Notes under the pieces: model-generated
What the model was told of the DNA's origin: nothing
Databases searched by the model: none
What the model saw: the letters and a program-made list of their open reading frames with translations, nothing else
Position numbers and translations under genes: made by a program
In this document: in pieces, positions 1 to 6,479 of the stretch
How positions within the stretch are numbered: the first letter of the stretch is position 1
Layout of the letters: every line of letters begins with the position of its first letter
Assembly (NCBI GenBank): GCA_023453655.1
Contig: JAEXTE010000082.1
Location: 1-11,142, forward strand
Source of the DNA: Pseudomonadota bacterium
Lineage (GTDB): Bacteria; Pseudomonadota; Gammaproteobacteria; Xanthomonadales; Xanthomonadaceae
Length of the DNA stretch: 11,142 bases
Direction: 5' to 3'

Positions 1-389
1 AGCTGCTGGACCACCCGCTTGACCAGCCGCAGCTGGTCGTCGCTGTCGAGGATCTGGAAGCCTTCGGGCAGCTTCGCGTCGTGCCAGTGCAGGCGCAGCA
101 GGCGATGGGCCAGCCCGTGGAAGGTGCCGATCCAGAGCCCGCGCGCGCCGTGGCGCAGCTGGGCGTCGATGCGGTGGCGCATCTCGGCGGCGGCCTTGTT
201 GGTGAAGGTGACGGCGAAAATGCCGTGCACGGGCACGCCCACCACCTCGTGCAGCCAGGCGATGCGGTGGGTCAGGACGCGGGTCTTGCCGCTGCCGGCG
301 CCCGCCAGGACCAGGTAATGGCCGGGCGGCGCGGACACGGCCTCGCGCTGGGCCGGGTTGAGCCCATCGAGCAGGTGGGAAACATCCAT
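1..389 (-). CDS. uvrD: DNA helicase II UvrD, N-terminal part (gene runs off the left edge)
   Basis: This is an SF1A ATP-dependent 3'-5' DNA helicase used in nucleotide-excision and mismatch repair. Only the first 129 codons are in the window. Visible motifs in order are the Q motif LNPAQREAV (residues 10-18), Walker A AGAGSGKT (29-36), motif Ia [11 protein letters not shown] (60-70) and the [13 protein letters not shown] segment of motif Ib type. This spacing matches the start of UvrD/PcrA/Rep. I prefer UvrD because its N-terminus usually reads 'LLDGLN..Q..AV', as here, but Rep cannot be fully excluded without the C-terminus. The ATG at 389 places the Q motif at the expected distance. No Shine-Dalgarno precedes it; a TATAAT-like box ends seven bases upstream, which suggests a leaderless message. 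The gene is separated by 96 bases from the DUF6445 gene behind it and probably has its own promoter. Confidence 0.93.
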   Translation of the reverse strand, partial: MDVSHLLDGLNPAQREAVSAPPGHYLVLAGAGSGKTRVLTHRIAWLHEVVGVPVHGIFAVTFTNKAAAEMRHRIDAQLRHGARGLWIGTFHGLAHRLLRLHWHDAKLPEGFQILDSDDQLRLVKRVVQQ

Positions 390-390
390 G

Positions 391-405
391 CGCCTATTGT
401 AGGCG
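391..405 (-). promoter_or_regulatory. Candidate -10 box of uvrD inside a 6-bp dyad
   Basis: On the minus strand a TACAAT hexamer (401-396, five of six matches to TATAAT) is followed by six bases and then the uvrD ATG. The predicted transcription start would fall on or next to the A of the ATG. The hexamer sits in an inverted repeat with arms CGCCTA and TAGGCG (391-396 and 400-405) around three bases. No good -35 hexamer is visible 16-18 bases upstream. The -10 match is seen directly; its use as a promoter is inference. Confidence 0.45.
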
Positions 406-485
406 AGCCCCCGTCGCAGGGCCGGATACGCGGCGCGACGGCGGTCGCAAGCCGGTTCAGCGCCGCGCGCCGACGCCCGCCCCGT

Positions 486-1196
486 TCAGGCCGCGCGCTC
501 GAACACGTCGATAAAGCTGTTGATCGACAGCCGACCGGCGAGCGCGTCCGCCGGCGGCACCCGGGCGCTGTCGATATTGCCCGAGTGCAGGGAATTGCGG
601 CGGTACAACACCAGCCGGTTGTACACCCCGTCCACGCTGTCGACCCGCTCGAACAGCGGCGAGTCGCCGTTGATATAGCCCGGCCCGGTGGCGTCCTCGC
701 GCGCAACCTCGTCCTGCAGGCGCGCGAAGTAGGCTTCGCCGCGGGAATCGTCGACCACTTCGAAGCCGGTACCGCGATGGCGGTAGAAGGCGGTGCCGCC
801 CCAGTCGCCGCGGAACAGGTAATGCACCGTGGCCAGGCCATTGGACTGCACCGAATCCACGTGCGGCACCCGCTGCAGGGGGTCGAGCTGCTCCGGTGGC
901 GTGGTCACCAGCGAGTAATGGCACATCGGGAAGGTCAGTCTGCCGCGCGCGGGCAGGCCGAAATGCGGTTCCAGCAACGGTCGCAGCAGCCGCTCGAGGA
1001 ACACCTCGTACGACAGCGGCGCGCGGATCCGCAGGCCGGGAAACATCGCGCCCTGCGGCGTGAAATGTCCGCGCGCGGCCTTGCGCACCAGGCGGTCCGG
1101 ATCGGCGACCGCCTGGTCGATGACCAGCAGCGGCGCGCCTTCGGCGCCGATGCGACGCGCTTGCAGCCGCAAGCCGGGATGCGGTTGGATCAGCAT
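486..1196 (-). CDS. DUF6445 family protein, probable Fe(II)/2-oxoglutarate-type oxygenase fold
   Basis: This is a 236-residue protein, last gene of the halogenase operon. It resembles the DUF6445 family, small proteins often found beside tryptophan halogenases in xanthomonads and sphingomonads. Residues 111-117 (PHVDSVQ) give an H-x-D pair (H112, D114) and residues 197-206 (LYRRNSLHSG) give a distal His (H204) preceded by Arg. That layout fits the 2-His-1-carboxylate iron site of prolyl-hydroxylase-like enzymes, though activity in this family is inferred. There is no signal peptide or membrane segment, so it is likely cytosolic. The ATG at 1196 lies seven bases after the stop of the upstream halogenase and has no clear Shine-Dalgarno, so translation is probably coupled. 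A longer in-frame start at 1355 is rejected because it would overlap the halogenase by about 150 bases and adds low-complexity shadow sequence. The true substrate is unknown. Confidence 0.82.
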   Translation of the reverse strand: MLIQPHPGLRLQARRIGAEGAPLLVIDQAVADPDRLVRKAARGHFTPQGAMFPGLRIRAPLSYEVFLERLLRPLLEPHFGLPARGRLTFPMCHYSLVTTPPEQLDPLQRVPHVDSVQSNGLATVHYLFRGDWGGTAFYRHRGTGFEVVDDSRGEAYFARLQDEVAREDATGPGYINGDSPLFERVDSVDGVYNRLVLYRRNSLHSGNIDSARVPPADALAGRLSINSFIDVFERAA

Positions 1197-1203
1197 CGTG
1201 TCA

Positions 1204-2859
1204 TCAGGTGGCCAGGTCGCCGCCGGTGCCTGCGATCCTGCCCGTGATCCGCGCGTGCGCCCGGGCCCGCTCGTACATCGTCTCCCAAGCAGAGGGAGGC
1301 GCCTTGCAGTAGCTGTCCAGGAACTGCTGGTGGCTGGGCATCGCGGCCACGGCACGTTCGATCGGCTGGCGGATGCCGTCGAACAACCGCTGCATGGCGT
1401 CGTCGGGCAGCGCGCGGGTCAGCGGATGATGTGATTTCGGCACGACTCCCTGGCCCAGCATGCAGTGCGTCCAGGAATCGAGCCGGAACAGGTCGTCCTC
1501 GCCTTGCAGCGCGTGGGCCCGGTCGCGGAACATCTGGATGCGGTGGGCGAGGTTCGGCGGCAGTTCCATGTGCCGGACCTGTTGCCACATGGGCTCGTCG
1601 CGCTGGTTGAGATGGTAGTGCAGGATGATGAAGTCGCGCACATGCTCCATCTCCGCGCGGCTGACCTCGTTGTAGCGTTGCACCATCGACTCGTCGATGC
1701 CTTCGGCCGGAAACAGCTTCAACAGCCTCGCCACTCCGCTGAGCGTAAGGTGGATACTCGTGGACTCCAGCGGCTCGATGAAGCCGCTGGCCAGTCCGAG
1801 CGCGATCACGTTCTTGTTCCAGGCCTTGCGCCGGCGGCCGGTACGGAACGGAATGATCCACGGCTCGCGCAATGGCTTGGCCGGGTTGGCCGCCAGCAGC
1901 TTCGCCGTGGCCTCGTCATCGGACATGTGCGCGTCGGAGAACACGATTCCGCAGCCGATCCGGTGCTGAAGCGCGATCTTCCAGTGCCAGCCCGCCTCGT
2001 GCGCAATGGCCCGGGTGTAAGGTACCGCCGGGCCGTCGGCTTCGGTCTGCAGCGCTACGGCGCGGTTGCTCGGCAACCATTGGTTCCAGTCCTCGTAACC
2101 GGTGCCCAGCGCCTGTTCGCTGAGCACGGCCCGCCCGCCGGTGCAGTCGATGAACAGGTCGCCCTCCAGCACCGTGCCGTCCTCCAGCACCAACGCTTCG
2201 ACGAAGCCGGTGTCCGGGTTCTGGCGGACCTGCCGGATCTTGCCCTCCACCCGCATCAGCCCCTGGCGCTCGGCGCGCTCGCGCATGTAGGCAGCGTACA
2301 GGCCGGCGTCGAAATGGTAGGCGTAGTTGACCTCAAGCCGCTCGGGCGCCATCGCCCGCCTGTCCCAGCGCGTCGACCATTGCTGCGCATCCGCCTTCTG
2401 GTGTCCCGGCAGCGAGAACCGGTCCAGCCGCGAGGCCACCGTTTCCAGGCAAAAATCTCCGAGCTCCGAGCGCATGCCGCGGCGCAGACTCTCGAGCCAG
2501 AAGTGGTGGAACTCGCAGGCCCATGTTCCCAAGCCAGTGAGGCCGAAGGGATGGAAGTACCGCTGGCCCGGGCGCAGCCAGTTCTCGAACGAGATCGACA
2601 GCTTGAAGCTCGCCGCCACCGAGCTCATGAACTCGCGCTCGTCGATGCCGAGTAGCCGATGGAAGGTGGTGATGGTGGGGATGGTCGATTCGCCCACGCC
2701 GACTGTGCCGATCTGTTCGGACTCGACAAGGGTGACCTGGAGCAGCTCGCGAAACTGGTGCGTCCACGCGCACGCCGCCCCCCAGCCCGCCGTGCCGCCG
2801 CCTGCAATGACTACCCTTCGGATCCCGCGCTTCGCTTCGTCCAACTCCGTCGCCCCCAT
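1204..2859 (-). CDS. Flavin-dependent tryptophan halogenase family protein, copy 1 (divergent motifs)
   Basis: This 551-residue protein belongs to the FADH2-dependent halogenases (Trp_halogenase), which make HOCl or HOBr at flavin and pass it along a tunnel to a lysine that halogenates an aromatic substrate. The FAD-binding GGGTAGW is at 20-26, the putative catalytic lysine is K86 in SFKLSISFEN (equivalent to K79 of PrnA/RebH), and the active-site glutamate is E365 in PLESTSIH. Two conserved motifs deviate: W-x-W-x-I-P reads WHWKIA (291-296) and the usual DCSGFR reads DCTGGR (238-243). The ATG at 2859 is one base past the upstream stop, with a weak AGGGA upstream, so translation is coupled. 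Another ATG at 2901 would overlap the neighbour. The protein is roughly two thirds identical by eye to copy 2 over its first 130 residues. Family relatives such as BrvH prefer bromide and indoles; the native substrate here is unknown. Confidence 0.92.
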   Translation of the reverse strand: MGATELDEAKRGIRRVVIAGGGTAGWGAACAWTHQFRELLQVTLVESEQIGTVGVGESTIPTITTFHRLLGIDEREFMSSVAASFKLSISFENWLRPGQRYFHPFGLTGLGTWACEFHHFWLESLRRGMRSELGDFCLETVASRLDRFSLPGHQKADAQQWSTRWDRRAMAPERLEVNYAYHFDAGLYAAYMRERAERQGLMRVEGKIRQVRQNPDTGFVEALVLEDGTVLEGDLFIDCTGGRAVLSEQALGTGYEDWNQWLPSNRAVALQTEADGPAVPYTRAIAHEAGWHWKIALQHRIGCGIVFSDAHMSDDEATAKLLAANPAKPLREPWIIPFRTGRRRKAWNKNVIALGLASGFIEPLESTSIHLTLSGVARLLKLFPAEGIDESMVQRYNEVSRAEMEHVRDFIILHYHLNQRDEPMWQQVRHMELPPNLAHRIQMFRDRAHALQGEDDLFRLDSWTHCMLGQGVVPKSHHPLTRALPDDAMQRLFDGIRQPIERAVAAMPSHQQFLDSYCKAPPSAWETMYERARAHARITGRIAGTGGDLAT

Positions 2860-2860
2860 G

Positions 2861-4489
2861 TCAGTGTTTCCCTGCTGTCGTACAACCCGGCGCGACCCCA
2901 CTACCCGCCGGCAAGCCGCGCGACTCCAATGGCGCCCAGATCGAGGCGTCCGCCGGGCAATAGTGCCGGACGAACTCCGAATGCGATGGCATCGCCTGTA
3001 CCGCCGCGCGAATCGGATTGCGCACGGTCTCGAACAGGCGCCGCATCTCGGCCTCGGGCAGCGCGAGCGCCAATGGATGGAACTGGCGCGGCACGATGCC
3101 CTGCCCGAGCATCACGTGCAGCCAGGAGTCGGTGCGGAACAGGTCGTCCTCGTCCTGCCAGACGTACGCGCGTTCCCGGAACAGAGCAATGCGCTCGACC
3201 AGCGAGTCGGGAATGGCCATCTCGCGACACTCCCGCCACAGCCCCTCGTCGCGCGCGGTGGCGTGGTAATGCAGGATGATGAAGTCCCGCACGTCTTCCA
3301 TTTCATGGCAGCTGATGGCGTTGTAGCGCGCGACCATCTCCGGGACGATGCCCTCCATCGGGAACATCTGCACCAGGCGCACCGCGGCGGAGGCCACCAT
3401 GTGGATGCTGGTGGACTCGAGTGGCTCGACGAATCCGCTCGACAGCCCCATCGCCACCACGTTCCGGTTCCACGCAAGGCGCCGGCGGCCGGTGGTGAAG
3501 GGCACAACCACGGGATCGCGGATCGGCGTCCCGCTGGCTTCCCGCAGCAGGCGGCGGCGCGCTTCGTCGTCGGACATGTGTCGGCTGGAGTACACCCAGC
3601 CATTGCCGATGCGGTGTTGGAGCGGGATCTGCCAGCGCCATCCTGCCTCGTGGGCGATCGCGCGCGTGTACGGAACCGCGGGGCCTTCCAGCCGGGTCTG
3701 CAGCGCCACCGCGCGATCGCAGGGCAGCCAGTGCGTCCAATCCTCGTAACCGGTCTGCAGGGCCTGTTCGATCAGCAGTCCACGGAAACCGCTGCAGTCG
3801 ATGAACAGGTCGCCGTCGATGCGGCGACCGTCGTCGAGCAGCAGCGATTGTACCCATCCCGACTCCGGGTGGAGGACCACCTCGCCGACCCGTCCCTCGA
3901 TGCGCCGCAGCCCGTGGCCTTCGGCGAAACGCCGCAGGAATCGCGCGTAAAGCCCGGCGTCCAGGTGGTAGGCGTAGGTAAGTGCAGCGCGGCCGGGCGG
4001 CGCGGACACGGGCGCGATCCGCGTAGACCACGCGCCGGCGCTGGCGTCCTGCTGGGCGCCGATCAGGAAACGCCGCTCGCGGGAGGCCACCGCCTCCATG
4101 CAGAAGTCCGCCAGTGGGGCCTGCACGCCCCGGCTTTGCGCGGCCAGCCAGAACTGGTGGAACTCGCACGCCCAGGTCCCGATTCCGGTGTAGCCGAAAG
4201 GATGGAAGAATTGCCGCCCCGGACGCAGCCAGTCCTCGAAGGAGATCGAGAGCTTGAAGCTGGCCGAGGTGGCCTGCATGAACTCGCGTTCGTCGATCTG
4301 CAGCAACTGATGCAGGCGCCTGATCGGCGGGATGGTGGACTCCCCCACCCCGATCGTTCCGATCTGTTCCGATTCCACCAGAGTGATCTCGAGCAGATCG
4401 CGGAACTGGTGCGAGAGCACCGCGGCGGCCATCCAGCCCGCAGTTCCGCCCCCCACGATGACGACTTTGCGCACCCTCGCTGCGCCCAT
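2861..4489 (-). CDS. Flavin-dependent tryptophan halogenase family protein, copy 2 (canonical motifs)
   Basis: This 542-residue FADH2-dependent halogenase keeps every signature I can check. The FAD-binding GGGTAGW is at 13-19, the catalytic lysine is K79 in SFKLSISFED (the same number as in PrnA and RebH), FIDCSGFRGLL is at 229-239, the W-x-W-x-I-P motif is WRWQIP (284-289), and the active-site glutamate is E358 in PLESTSIH. W-x-W-x-I-P is the motif thought to block mono-oxygenation in this family. The start at 4489 has a strong purine-rich GGGAGGG a few bases upstream and lies 20 bases after the cupin stop. The in-frame extension to 4810 is a shadow of the cupin gene. The 3' end overlaps nothing, and copy 1 starts one base after the stop. 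A flavin reductase must supply FADH2 and none is encoded in the window. The name 'tryptophan' is a family label, not a substrate assignment. Confidence 0.94.
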   Translation of the reverse strand: MGAARVRKVVIVGGGTAGWMAAAVLSHQFRDLLEITLVESEQIGTIGVGESTIPPIRRLHQLLQIDEREFMQATSASFKLSISFEDWLRPGRQFFHPFGYTGIGTWACEFHQFWLAAQSRGVQAPLADFCMEAVASRERRFLIGAQQDASAGAWSTRIAPVSAPPGRAALTYAYHLDAGLYARFLRRFAEGHGLRRIEGRVGEVVLHPESGWVQSLLLDDGRRIDGDLFIDCSGFRGLLIEQALQTGYEDWTHWLPCDRAVALQTRLEGPAVPYTRAIAHEAGWRWQIPLQHRIGNGWVYSSRHMSDDEARRRLLREASGTPIRDPVVVPFTTGRRRLAWNRNVVAMGLSSGFVEPLESTSIHMVASAAVRLVQMFPMEGIVPEMVARYNAISCHEMEDVRDFIILHYHATARDEGLWRECREMAIPDSLVERIALFRERAYVWQDEDDLFRTDSWLHVMLGQGIVPRQFHPLALALPEAEMRRLFETVRNPIRAAVQAMPSHSEFVRHYCPADASIWAPLESRGLPAGSGVAPGCTTAGKH

Positions 4490-4509
4490 GCGCCCTCCCG
4501 GCACGTCGG

Positions 4510-5532
4510 TCACCGGTTGAGCCGCGCGATGAGCCAGGCGCGCATTCGCCGGGCCGCTGCCTCGTCGAACGGCGCCAGCACGCCGCGCGCCTCCCCTGGC
4601 AGGTGCTCCCCCGCGCGTCCGGCCGGGCCGAATACGTAGTACTCGAACACCTCGCGCCAGGCCTGCTTCTCGCGCTCGGGCCTGTCCCGGATCGACCATA
4701 TCGCGTGGTGCAGCGCGTGCATGGGCGTGGGAATCCAGGCCGGCACGCTGTTCCACCAGTAGTTGACCAGGATGTTGAACGGTTCCAGCCCCTGCACGTG
4801 GTGCCACCACATGCTGGGGATGTAGATCGCATCGCCAGGCTCGAGCTCGACGCTCCGTGCATGCGCGAGCGCGTCGCGGAACCGCGGGAAGCGTTCGAAG
4901 TCGGGCGCGTCGAAGTCCACCAGGCTCACCGCCTGCCCGCCGGGCGTGGGTTCGAGCGGCCCGGGGTACAGGTTGTGGATCTGGTCCGGCGGGAACAGCG
5001 TGAACCGACGCCGGCCGACCGCGCAGCAGGCGATGTTGTCCGGCGCGTCGTAGTGGCAGGACGCCGTGGTGCGGTTGCCGATCCAGATCGCCGGCGGCGC
5101 CTCGATGCCATGCGAGCCGAAATCCAGATCGTTCGCCGCGCGCAAGCCCGGCAGGACGCTATCGACCGGCACAGAGGCCACGTAGTGGGTCGGCGGCCGG
5201 GCGTCGGCCAGGTGCGCGTGGATCTCCTCCAGCACCTGGTCGAGCTGGCCCCGCCGCGCCTCGGTATTGAGCTGCGTGTAGCCGGCGTTGTAGAACGGCC
5301 GCCCCGCGGTCTCCGGAGGTCCCCACGAATAGGGCAGCGGGCGGCCGTTGTAGTGCGCCAGCAGGTGATCGATGGCCGCCCTGGGCGATTCGCGACCCGC
5401 CCCGACCAGGCTCCAGTCGTGCACCAATCCCCGAAGCAGCACGGGCTCGCCGCCGGCCAACAGTTCCGGCAGCGGCAGCGCGTCCGGCCTGCAGCCGTGG
5501 ATCGTGCGCACGCTGTCGGGGGCAGCGTCCAT
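4510..5532 (-). CDS. Cupin-like/JmjC-type Fe(II)/2-oxoglutarate oxygenase (cupin_8)
   Basis: This 340-residue protein has the cupin_8/JmjC layout of FIH-1-type hydroxylases. Residues 150-183 contain WIGNRTTASCHYDAPDN, giving the H160-x-D162 iron pair, then a run of arginines (174-176) and the FPPDQ turn. Residues 234-245 read DAIYIPSMWWHH; by comparison with FIH-1 the third iron ligand is H244. NYWWNS follows at 257-262. The N-terminal EPVLLRGLVHDW (29-40) is the usual lead-in of this family. No signal peptide is present. The ATG at 5532 is two bases past the SapC stop (TGA GG ATG), so the pair is translationally coupled. Proteins of this type recur between SapC and halogenase genes. Whether the substrate is a protein side chain, an amino acid or a small molecule cannot be told from the sequence. 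Confidence 0.9.
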   Translation of the reverse strand: MDAAPDSVRTIHGCRPDALPLPELLAGGEPVLLRGLVHDWSLVGAGRESPRAAIDHLLAHYNGRPLPYSWGPPETAGRPFYNAGYTQLNTEARRGQLDQVLEEIHAHLADARPPTHYVASVPVDSVLPGLRAANDLDFGSHGIEAPPAIWIGNRTTASCHYDAPDNIACCAVGRRRFTLFPPDQIHNLYPGPLEPTPGGQAVSLVDFDAPDFERFPRFRDALAHARSVELEPGDAIYIPSMWWHHVQGLEPFNILVNYWWNSVPAWIPTPMHALHHAIWSIRDRPEREKQAWREVFEYYVFGPAGRAGEHLPGEARGVLAPFDEAAARRMRAWLIARLNR

Positions 5533-5534
5533 CC

Positions 5535-6287
5535 TCAGGCGGTCTGCGCCGGTCCAGCTTCGGCGCGCAGACGTCGCTGCTTCTCCGCGATCAGGCGCCG
5601 CATGTTGTACAGCGAAGACAGCACCAGGTAGATCCCCTCGAGCAGCCCGGAGCGGTGCAGCCGGTGCAGTTGCTCGGAGTCGAGTGCAGCCAGGCGCTCT
5701 CGGTCGATCGCGTACAGGCCGGTCAGGCGCGCGCCGTGCTCGTCGTCGAACTGCACTTCGAGTTCGGTGGACTGGAACAGGCCGAGTGCGTCGAGTTCGG
5801 CATACATGGCGGTGGCCGCGCCGGTGCCGTCGTTGATGCCGCGAAGCACGGTAATCACGTGGTCGAGATAGGGGCTGGGGCCGCCCTTGGGCAGGAATAC
5901 CGGCGCGCCGCTGCCGTCGCGCGACACGCGCGGGTGCTGGAGATCGACGTGGATGACCGGCTCGCGACGCAACTCGCCGCCAACCCGCTCCTCCTGGAAG
6001 CCGATGAGGAACGGGCCGCGGGCAATGGCGCCGGGCAGGTAGGTGGCGTTCCAGCGCTCGCCCTCGATGTAGAGGTTCTCGCCCCCGTCGAAGCCGAGCA
6101 GGGCCACTGCCTGGAAAACGCCCTCCTCGTCCTTGCGGAAGAAGATCGGGTACTCGCGCTGCACCTCGGCGAACTCGGTCGGCCAGACCGGGACCAGCCC
6201 GGTGGGATCGCCGAGATCGGTGCCGAAGTGGGTCAGGACCCGCAAATCCTTGTGGGTCAGGTTATCGAGCAACTGGTACTGCGACAT
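5535..6287 (-). CDS. SapC family protein
   Basis: This 250-residue protein matches the SapC family, named after a Campylobacter S-layer locus but common next to TonB-dependent receptors in alpha- and gammaproteobacteria without S-layers. Recognisable parts are EFAEVQREYPIFFRKD (38-53), YLPGAIARGPF (83-93) and the C-terminal helix LLEGIYLVLSSLYNMRRL (215-232) with SLYN. No signal peptide or membrane segment is visible, so a cytoplasmic place is likely. The ATG at 6287 has GGAG with a five-base spacer. An in-frame ATG at 6428 is rejected because the added 47 residues are non-family and would run through the receptor's terminator. It is the first gene of the five-gene run SapC, cupin, halogenase, halogenase, DUF6445. 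Its molecular activity is unknown; repeated co-location suggests a role in handling or presenting the halogenase substrate, which is inference. Confidence 0.9.
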   Translation of the reverse strand: MSQYQLLDNLTHKDLRVLTHFGTDLGDPTGLVPVWPTEFAEVQREYPIFFRKDEEGVFQAVALLGFDGGENLYIEGERWNATYLPGAIARGPFLIGFQEERVGGELRREPVIHVDLQHPRVSRDGSGAPVFLPKGGPSPYLDHVITVLRGINDGTGAATAMYAELDALGLFQSTELEVQFDDEHGARLTGLYAIDRERLAALDSEQLHRLHRSGLLEGIYLVLSSLYNMRRLIAEKQRRLRAEAGPAQTA

Positions 6288-6408
6288 TTCAGCTCCGGGA
6301 GCGCCGCGCCCTCGCGCCGCGCCGCTTGATGGATGCGGCCGCACCGACACACGGCCCTCGTGCCAATCATGCCCCCGCCGCGCCCGGAAATCGAGACGCG
6401 TCGCAAGC

Positions 6409-6442
6409 AAAAAAAGGGGCCGTTGCACCAGGCAACGGCCCC
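6409..6442 (-). terminator. Intrinsic terminator after the TonB-dependent receptor
   Basis: An 11-bp perfect GC-rich stem (arms 6432-6442 and 6416-6426, minus-strand GGGGCCGTTGC and its complement) closes a five-base loop and is followed on the minus strand by seven T (6415-6409). It begins 38 bases after the receptor stop codon. It is a textbook Rho-independent terminator for minus-strand transcription and lies 121 bases before the SapC start. Confidence 0.93.
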
Positions 6443-6479
6443 ACCGTTCACACCCTCTGGGCCTTGGAGAGGTTCGGCG

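Noticed and set aside
429..467. 8-bp arms CGCGGCGC/GCGCCGCG as terminator of the DUF6445 gene
   Set aside because: The loop is 23 bases and there is no T-run on the minus strand; GC-only arms of this size are common by chance here.
81..1247. 388-codon plus-strand open frame over uvrD and the DUF6445 gene
   Set aside because: The opposite strand carries clear helicase motifs and a DUF6445 protein; the plus-strand product has no domain and low complexity.
2327..4639. 770-codon plus-strand open frame across both halogenases
   Set aside because: It spans parts of three real minus-strand genes and their junctions, has no family features, and is a codon-bias shadow.
2861..4810. Longer start for halogenase copy 2
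   Set aside because: The added 107 residues are a shadow of the cupin gene; the ATG at 4489 has a strong ribosome site and puts the catalytic lysine at position 79 as in PrnA and RebH.
4603..5631. 342-codon plus-strand open frame over the cupin gene
   Set aside because: It is antisense to the cupin_8 protein with intact iron-site motifs and shows no ribosome site or family match.
5535..6428. Longer start for SapC
   Set aside because: It would begin within the receptor's terminator hairpin and adds 47 residues unlike the family; the ATG at 6287 has GGAG at good spacing.
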